Program-made: the position numbers and the translations under genes
The notes under the pieces: model-generated
The model's input: the letters and a program-made list of their open reading frames with translations, nothing else
The model's database searches: none
Told to the model about the DNA's origin: nothing
Origin: Ceriagrion tenellum
Taxonomy: Eukaryota > Arthropoda > Insecta > Odonata > Coenagrionidae
NCBI GenBank assembly: GCA_963169105.1
Contig: OY720644.1
Location: forward strand, 439,001 to 503,000
Direction: 5' to 3'
Length of the DNA: 64,000 nt
Shown: in pieces, positions 57,880-64,000 of the stretch
How positions within the stretch are numbered: the stretch's first letter is position 1
Layout: every line of letters starts with the position of its first letter

Positions 57880-58660
57880 ATGGCGAGTAAGCAGCTCGAA
57901 GGGATAGGAGGTCCTGCCTGGTCCATACCCCAGCCATTTTCCTTCATGGCAGAAGATTGGCCAAGATGGAGTCGACAGTTTGAGAGGTACAGACGAGCAA
58001 GTCAACGCATTGATTCATTGATTTATGCAATGGGTGACGATGCGGACGACATACTATTATCCTTCAACCTATCAGCGGAAGAAGAAAAGAAGTATAGTAT
58101 CGTTTTTGGGAAGTTTGAAGAGCATTTTTACCCAAAGGTAAACATAATTTACGAACATGCCCGTTTCAACAAGCGACTATAAGGAGAGACTGAAACGGTG
58201 GAAGAATTCGTTCGGAACCTGCATATTCTCGCTAAAATTGTAAATATGGCACCCTGCGTGACGATTTGGTGAGGGACTGTCTAGTAGTCGGTTTGTGGAA
58301 CGCCAAGTTATCGCTTATCTTACGCTTGAGAGAGCCGTTACAAAGGCGAGGCAGGCAGAAGACGTGCACAGGCAACAGACGCTCACAAGGAGTAACTCGG
58401 GGAAAAGCAAAACCGCCCCTTTGCCAGCACGGTCATCGGAGGTGGACGCAGTGTGGAAGAAAGCCCCACGGCACCCTTCAACACCGACGCCAGCACCACC
58501 CGACCAAATGAAGGTGAGTGGTCGCAAATGTCCTCGGTGCGGAAAAAGCCGCAGCACGCAGCAGCGCAATGTCCGGCGCGTCAATCTGTGCACGCTCTCT
58601 GTAAAAAGAAAGGACATTGGGCAGCAGTTTGCAGAACGAAAGCGGTTGCCGAAATTGACA
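57880..58660 (+). pseudogene. Gypsy gag pseudogene
   Basis: The ATG at 57880 (MASKQLEGIGGP) opens a gag-like frame with WPRWSRQFERYRRAS and ILLSFNLSAEEEKKY to a TAA at 58180. The homologous frame continues (ETVEEFVRNLHILAK), shifts near 58240, and again within the first zinc knuckle near 58545. The nucleocapsid end has two knuckles: CPRCGK..(H)..C in one frame and CKKKGHWAAVC in the next, the second complete as CX2-4CX4HX4C-like. It would bind element RNA during packaging if intact. Confidence 0.8.
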
Positions 58661-61600
58661 AGCAGCTACAGAGTGAGAACGACTATTTTTTTCTGGGAAG
58701 CATTTCGACGGGAGGAGAACCATGGAGGGTCTCACTCGCCATCAGTAACCAGAAAATCCCCTTCAAAGTCGACACAGGGCCAGACGTCACTGTCATCGGT
58801 ACCGAATTATTCAAAACGCTGAAGGGAATACAACTCGAAAACACCACATCGTTCCTCCACGGTCCTAATCGAAGCAGGTTGCAGGCCAAAGGAAAATTCC
58901 AGTCTATTTTACGTTGGAAGGATCGAGTATACGAGGATGAGATTTTCGTGGTGAATGGAGTTGAAGACGCGCTCTTGGCACGACCAGCTATATCATCCCT
59001 GGGAATTTTGACTTGGCTACGGGAAATAACAGCTGGTCATCCGGAAGAAAAGTACCATGAACTTTTTCATGACCTGGGAAGTGTGCCAAAACCATACGTC
59101 ATTCGCATCAAGGACGAAGCCGTGCCCTATGCGGTGTCCACGCCGAGAGGAGTGCCCTTGCCATTGAAAGAAAAGGTAGAGAAAGACATAAAGAAAATGG
59201 TGAGGGAAGGAATAATAACGGCGGTAGAAGAACCGACGGATTGGTACACGCCCATGGTGGTCGTGCCGAAGGCAGACAGAGGAGTTCGAATATGTGTAGA
59301 CTTCACGAAATTATATAAATGCATTCGGAGAGAACAGCACGAACTGCCAACCGTGGACGAATGTCTAACCCTGCTGAAGGCTACGGAAGCGAAAGTTTTC
59401 ACAAAACTGGACGCTTGCAGAGGATACTACCAAATACTACTACAGAGAGAATGCCGCCCGCTAACTACTTTCATAACCCCCTTTGGAAGGTATTGTTTTA
59501 ACCGGATGCCGATGGGATTATCTTCGGCCGGCGAGCATTTTCAACGGTGGATGTCGGAAGCATTGACAGGTTTAAAGGGAGTAATCAATGTTATGGATGA
59601 CATCCTCGTGTTTGCAGTAACAAGGCCGGAGCATGATGTGAGGTTGAACTCCGTCCTCCAGCATCTTCGAGAAAAGGGGATCACGTTAAATCGTGAGAAA
59701 TGCAGATTTTGTGCGCAAGCGACAAAATCTTAGGCCATGTCATATTGGCCGTGGATGGAATCAAGCCAGACCCCGACAAAGTTTCGGCTATAGAAAAATT
59801 GCCGCAGCCCGAAACTGTCGCAGAAATATGTCGATTCCTTGGAATCGTGCATTCTCACCTTAAGTTTCTCCCTCACTTAGCGGACGTTACCCAATGGGCC
59901 CCTTGAGAGAGCTGATGAGGGAAAAGGAACCTTTGCCATGGACTGCAAAACACACCTAAGCTTTTCAAGAAATCAAGTGAAGGTTAACTTGTGCCCCATC
60001 ATTAGCCATGTACGAAACAAATCGTCCGACAAGAGTATTAGCCGACTCATCATCATATGGATTGGGAGCTACACTAGAGCAGCAGCAGTCAGATGGCGAA
60101 TGGAGAGCGGTATGTTTTGCGTCACGGACTTTGACAGATACAGAACGACGCTACGCCCAATTGGAAAAGGAAGTATTGGCGCTCACCTGGGCTTGTGAGA
60201 AATTAGCAAATTATTTAGTAGGCAAGAAATTTCTTCTATGTACGGATCATAAACCACTCGTGGCACTATTGGGAACGAAACCCCTTAGTGAATTGTCTGC
60301 CCGAGTGCAGCGTTTCCGTATGCGCCTCATGCGTTTTGAATATGAGGTAATTTATGTTCCGGGAAAGAAATTGTATACGCCAGATGCTCTCTCACGATCT
60401 CCAATCTCCAATACTCCTAAAGAAGGCGATATTCTCACCGATGAAGACGTGGAATTGTACGCGGAAGCAGTGAAAGCAGAATCACCAATGAGTGACAAAC
60501 TGTTGAAGGAAGTATGGGAAGCACAACGAGGAGATGAAAGAACCCGACGAATAATTATGTGAAAGAGGGGTGGCCACGGAAAGAGAAAATGCTGTTGGAA
60601 GATACCAGCTTCTACCATGAACGAGCAAATCTTTCCCTCCTTGACGGCCTACTAGTCAGGGGGACAAGGGTTTACATCCCGGAATCATGGAGGAAAGAAA
60701 TGTTGGACCGACTCCATGCAGGACATCTAGGTATTTCTAAGTGCAGGAGGCGGATGCAGCAGTCAGTGTGGTGGCCAGGAGCATCGCATCAAATGCAGGA
60801 AGTGGTAAGCAAGTGCCCGGAATGTCTCGAACATCGCCCATCGCGAGTAGAGCCATTGAGACCAACGGAGACACCGGCGCGGCCCTGGCAGATGGTAGGA
60901 ATGGACATTTTCCACAGCCGAGTGCGTGAATACTTAGTCATCGTCGACTACCTTTCAAAATACCCGGATGTCGCGTAGTTGGAAAATACGCGGGCCCCGA
61001 ACGTGATTGGAAAAATAAAATCAATATTCGCGCGTCATGGAATCCCACAAATCGTCCGAGCGGACAATGGGCCGCCACACGGAGGAAGAGAGTTCTGAGA
61101 ATTTGCGCATGAATACGGATTTGATCTCATAACTAGCAGCCCATACTACCCAAAGAGTAATGGACTAGCGGAAGCAGCGGTGAAAACGGTAAAAAACATA
61201 CTCGCGAAAGAAAGAGACTCATGGTTGGGACTCCTTGCATACCGTGCTTCACCCTTGGAGTCTGGGTATTCCCCGGCGGAACTGCTAATGGGACGTAAGC
61301 TGAGAACAACCTTGCCATTGTGTCCCAGGAAGTTGAATCCCAAATGGCCCAGCCTTACGGCCATATGGGATAAAGATAAGGTCATCATGGAGTGTCGGAA
61401 GAGGAACTACGATTGACGACACCAGACAAAAGAACTACCCCTATTGAATGTGGGAGCTCCGGTTTGGGTGAGAGATCGTCGGGAGTATGGAACGGTTGTC
61501 GGAGAGTCCCGGTCCTATCTGATTGAGACAGGTAGCGGAGTCATCAGGAGGAATCGGGTGGCGCTGACCTTAGCAGAACGGCTGCCGAGTACATCGGAAG

Positions 61601-61722
61601 ATTACGAGTCAATGTTCCCAGACCTCGAGACCACATCGGAGAGCGACAACCCACCGGAGACGGGATTAGTCAGGACGAGATACGGAAGACTCGCGCGTCC
61701 CCCACAGAGATATTCCCCTTAG
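58640..61722 (+). pseudogene. Gypsy pol pseudogene (protease, RT, RNase H, integrase)
   Basis: Protease: FKVDTGPDVTVIG near 58765. Reverse transcriptase: TPMVVVPKADRGVRICVDFT, then TKLDACRGYYQI, ITPFGRYCFNRMPMGLSSA, and INVMDDILVF near 59590, where the usual Y(M/V)DD is VMDD. A frameshift near 59700 follows (LGHVILAVDGIKPDPDK, then CRFLGIVHS). RNase H (60008-60400): VLADSSSYGLGATLEQ, AQLEKEVLALTWACEKL, LCTDHKPLVALLG. Integrase: the zinc motif HAGHLGISKCRRRMQ and CPEC, MVGMDIFHS, a TAG at 60976, RADNGPPHGG, a TGA near 61097, then SNGLAEAAVKTVKN; all three catalytic acids remain. The end (61444-61722) is a chromo-like tail. Broken in at least six places. Confidence 0.88.
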
Positions 61723-61771
61723 TTTTGTTTTCCCGTCCCTGGTTTTGTTTGGCATTTTTCAGGAGGAGCGA

Positions 61772-62002
61772 TGTGGCGGGTTCGCGTGGAGGCCCAGTTA
61801 ACTGGCACGCCAGAAAGGCAGCAGCGCCAAGGACGCGGAGCAGGCGATGAGCGACTCCGAGGAACTATAAAAGGCCATGCCATCATGCCGGGAGGAGAAG
61901 TTATTACTGTGAACACCCAATTGTATAGTCGCTTGGGCTCGTCACTAATAAAGAGGCCAAACCATAATTAGTTGGTGCTAATTATTTTGCGGCAACAAAA
62001 CA
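61772..62002 (+). repeat. Right LTR of the gypsy element
   Basis: Begins TGTGGCGGG and ends CAACAAAACA, with the same TATA-like CTATAAAAG and AATAAAG signals as the left LTR. Followed by the GATAT duplication. Slightly richer in G/C than the left LTR at the differing sites. Confidence 0.92.
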
Positions 62003-62145
62003 GATATCGTCAAAACCTGAAGAAAATTTCGAACTTATTTTGGCTAACATCTGGCTAACCTCCTGTTCTGAGGCAGGAAAGAGAGATATGGTATTAGAAA
62101 TATGGTATCTGAAAGATCATTAAAAAGTTTTTTCAGGCACGATCT
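62003..62145 (-). mobile_element. Start of the LINE split by the gypsy element
   Basis: The minus strand reads FPASEQEVSQMLAKIS and KFSSGFDDIP, the segment just before reverse transcriptase motif 0 in CR1-like LINEs. It joins in frame to IPCSIMKGAV at 57627 if the gypsy element and one GATAT are removed. Upstream of 62145 the similarity ends. Confidence 0.75.
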
Positions 62146-62160
62146 GGTGGCAAATCATAA

Positions 62161-62197
62161 TTAAATTAAAGAAAATTGGTAATTTTCTTTAATTTAA
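62161..62197. repeat. Perfect 17-base AT-rich hairpin
   Basis: TTAAATTAAAGAAAATT, loop GGT, then the exact complement. It lies directly at the point where the split LINE loses similarity. It could be a target-site scar or a cruciform-prone palindrome. Confidence 0.85.
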
Positions 62198-62671
62198 TGG
62201 AAGATCCTTCTCAATGGCAGAGACACTTGGGCAATAAATGTAGCAGAAAAGATTGGGAAAAATAAGAATGAGGTGTGGCAGAGGGATGATGATAACCTGG
62301 GTGGAAGGAAGGATGATTAACTATTAATAAAAAAAGCATAGTTTATCTGACTTTCATTCCACAAATTCTCTTTCCTAGAAATACATAACCAGAGTTCATA
62401 TTAAGCACTTGCAGTCACCTTTTCTTTAGCATTTTAAATTAGAATTTAAAATGGTAAAAAGGTAAATACCACACTAAATGTAATAAAATCAATACTCTTA
62501 ATCTTCCACGCAAATTTTTTTTTCCTTTCAACTTCATTTAATTTTCATTAAAATATGTGTAAAATTGGCCAAATTTAAATATTTTTGGTTATTTGTCCCC
62601 TTGTGACCAACAATATTGTTTAAGCCGAGTCTCATATTAAAATCTAGGAAAAATAAAGGCCCATGATGAAT
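62198..62671. other. No recognisable gene
   Basis: AT-rich intronic or upstream sequence. No frames or element ends. Confidence 0.5.
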
Positions 62672-62870
62672 CAATAATAATAATGTTGACTCTTAATTAG
62701 AGTGAAATTAGGACGAGGAAGTCCTTTATTACATTTTACTGTTATGCAGTGTCTGAACACCCTTGCCCTGGATGGAGAAAAACTCACCCAGATGGGACTC
62801 AAGCCCACAACCTTTGGCTTAGAAGAGTGTCAAATGAAGACTATCTTTGACAGAAGAGTAAAAGGGAGGA
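62672..62870 (-). mobile_element. Probable tRNA-derived SINE
   Basis: On the minus strand a tRNA-like half is visible: CTTCTAAGCCAAAGGTTGTG and then GGCTTGAGTCCC (62833-62790), which resembles the anticodon arm (TCT) and T arm of tRNA-Arg, including a degraded box B (GGTTCGA-type). A weak D-arm-like stretch precedes it. About 100 bases of body follow, ending in ATTATTATTATTG (plus strand CAATAATAATAATG at 62673-62686). The head, body and trinucleotide tail fit a SINE that uses LINE machinery. The 5' limit is uncertain. Confidence 0.5.
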
Positions 62871-62879
62871 ACAGCAGAG

Positions 62880-63030
62880 TAACACCTTGGATAATACACA
62901 AGGAGCCAAAGAACTGATGAGGAAACAAAGAAATATGTAGGGGTTGAAGAGGCTAGCACATAGGACCATTCAGAGGAAAACTGTTTCAAACCAACCATAG
63001 GGTTGATGACCAGTGATCATGATGATGACA
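62880..63030 (+). mobile_element. LINE 3' scrap with GAT repeat tail
   Basis: The plus strand ends with CAAACCAACCATAGGGTTGA and then a GATCATGATGATGAC tail (63018-63030). This resembles the NQS-stop-(GAT)n ending of the LINE copy at 24640-24990. The coding part is too degraded for further assignment. Confidence 0.4.
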
Positions 63031-63607
63031 AAGGCACAATTGTGATGCACCAGGAAGTAGTCAGTGCATATACCTTACTTCACACTGTTAAGATAGACTT
63101 TTGAAGCTACAACCATGGTTCCTCAGAAAAACCGGTACATCAGAGGAGAAACATCCATCTTCCTCAGAGTGAATATAAAGATGAGGACCTGAGAGTCTGT
63201 TTCATAAGGCACAATAAATTGCTCAAGACCACATAAGAGCTCATGTGCCTCATTCATGCAAGGTACATACATGCCTTAACACTTAAAGAGCCTAAAATAG
63301 TACCATTCACATTTGGAGAAAGAAATTTTGACTTGAGAAAGCAAATTTCCTGGTTGAATTCTTACTTTTCTGACTTTTCCAGGTCTGTAGCAGCCTGTTT
63401 AATGTCCCTTTATTGTTCGTTATAAGATCACATGGTGTTCATTTCAGGGAACAATGAAAGAACATTGGCCTGTTCTTTTTATGACCAATCATTTCTAGAC
63501 ATAACTAAGACCATTAGAAATAGTCCAATATATAAATATAGAAAAACTTAGCGTTCATTTAAACCTTCTAAAAGTGTTCATTCAGTGTTCAAATAATGTT
63601 CTTCTAA
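63031..63607. other. No recognisable gene
   Basis: Short frames only; no terminal repeats or splice-framed coding segments identified. Confidence 0.5.
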
Positions 63608-64000
63608 TTTTCTAGCGCCATAACGAATATTAAGTTAGGAAATGAAATCCTGGAACAGGTTGACTCCTGCTACCTAAGGAGTATTATAAACAATGATAAT
63701 GCACGTGATACTGAGATAAGGAGAAGAATAGCCTTGGCTAAACAAGTGTTACAAAACAAGAAGAACTTATTACTTAATACCCACATCAGTTTAGAGACTC
63801 TGAAAAAGTTCATAAAACTATTTGCTTGGAGCGTTTTGTTATATGGATGCGAAACGTGGACAATCAGGAAAATGGAAAGAATCAGGCTAGAAGCAATGGA
63901 AATGTGGGCCTGGAGAAAATTAACAAAAACAAGGTGGGAAGATAGAAAATGCAATCAACAGGTGCTAGAAGAAGTAAATGAAAACAGATGCCTTTTAAAA
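63608..64000 (+). pseudogene. LINE reverse transcriptase C-terminal part, runs off the window
   Basis: Open without a stop from 63608 to the edge (131 codons), although no ATG begins it. It reads IKLGNEILEQVDSCYLRSII, RRRIALAKQVLQNKKNLLL, SLETLKKFIKLFAWSVLLYG and CETWTIRKMERIRLEAMEMW, the thumb and connection region of an insect-type LINE protein; LYGCETWT is a hallmark. The start shows no catalytic YADD, so the copy is 5'-truncated or continues from a lost part. It is the best-preserved member of the group also seen at 12660-13060 and 24640-26370. Confidence 0.8.

Larger units (their letters stand above)
57628..62002 (+). mobile_element. Complete Ty3/gypsy LTR retrotransposon, decayed
   Basis: Two 231-base LTRs (57628-57858 and 61772-62002) enclose gag-pol in plus orientation. 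GATAT flanks both sides (57623-57627 and 62003-62007), a 5-base target duplication. The left LTR is followed at once by TGGTGTCAGGTGTG, a likely primer-binding site, and a purine-rich stretch (AGGAGGAGCGA) precedes the right LTR. The protein order protease, reverse transcriptase, RNase H, integrase defines gypsy. The two-knuckle gag end and overall layout resemble the Mag group (K02A2.6-like proteins), which is a tentative placement. It inserted into a LINE. There is no envelope-like frame. Confidence 0.93.

Noticed and set aside
1..64000. CRISPR arrays, bacterial operons, rRNA genes or phage-like modules
   Set aside because: None seen; the sequence is clearly eukaryotic with spliced exons and eukaryotic transposons.

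Overview
This is a eukaryotic, AT-rich, repeat-laden window, most likely from a large-genome arthropod. It carries spliced host exons with GT-AG borders, CR1/Jockey-like LINEs with (TTA)n tails, piggyBac elements at TTAA, hAT, pogo/Tigger, a probable Harbinger remnant and a Ty3/gypsy element. It shows no bacterial operons, CRISPR arrays or standalone RNA genes. The lineage within arthropods is not determined.

One host gene is recognisable: the 3' end of an MCTP gene (multiple C2 domain and transmembrane region protein) on the minus strand. Five consecutive coding exons lie at 54131-54260, 52779-52871, 46154-46260, 22122-22329 and 14507-14590. Their reading phases agree at every junction, and together they encode the two-helix C-terminal membrane anchor, an acidic loop and the C-terminal tail. 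The exons total about 0.6 kb, spread over 40 kb. The C2-domain exons should lie upstream, beyond 64000. Positions 1 to about 13.4 kb are downstream, intergenic sequence.

Layout: 1-330 is a tandem repeat of about 80 bp. 2109-2650 is a LINE 3' scrap. 3105-5884 is a decayed piggyBac element. 6035-10533 is a DNA transposon with 1.27-kb inverted arms (Sola-like by inference). 11314-11509 is a MITE. 12660-13060 is a LINE tail. 14507-14590 is the last MCTP coding exon. 14847-16778 is a non-autonomous pogo/Tigger-like element. 17770-20316 is a LINE. 22122-22329 is an MCTP exon. 24171-25377 and 26465-29830 are piggyBac-type elements. 30203-34947 is a LINE interrupted by a hAT element and a solo LTR. 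36047-38460 is a LINE. 39689-40777 is a TIR element. 41399-42200 is a LINE RNase H fragment with a 13-bp target duplication. 43008-44560 is a Tigger pseudogene. 46987-52410 is a LINE interrupted by a piggyBac element. 55717-56200 is a Harbinger-like remnant. 56390-62145 is a LINE interrupted by a complete gypsy element (57628-62002). The end of the window holds a tRNA-like SINE and a LINE reverse transcriptase fragment that runs off the edge.

Every transposon protein seen carries stops or frameshifts, so this is a record of past insertions rather than active machinery. Target-site duplications give a clear nesting order: LINEs came first, then hAT, piggyBac, solo LTR and gypsy insertions into them. 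I found no convincing new biological system. The most unusual object is the long inverted-arm transposon, whose two arms share the same nonsense mutations.
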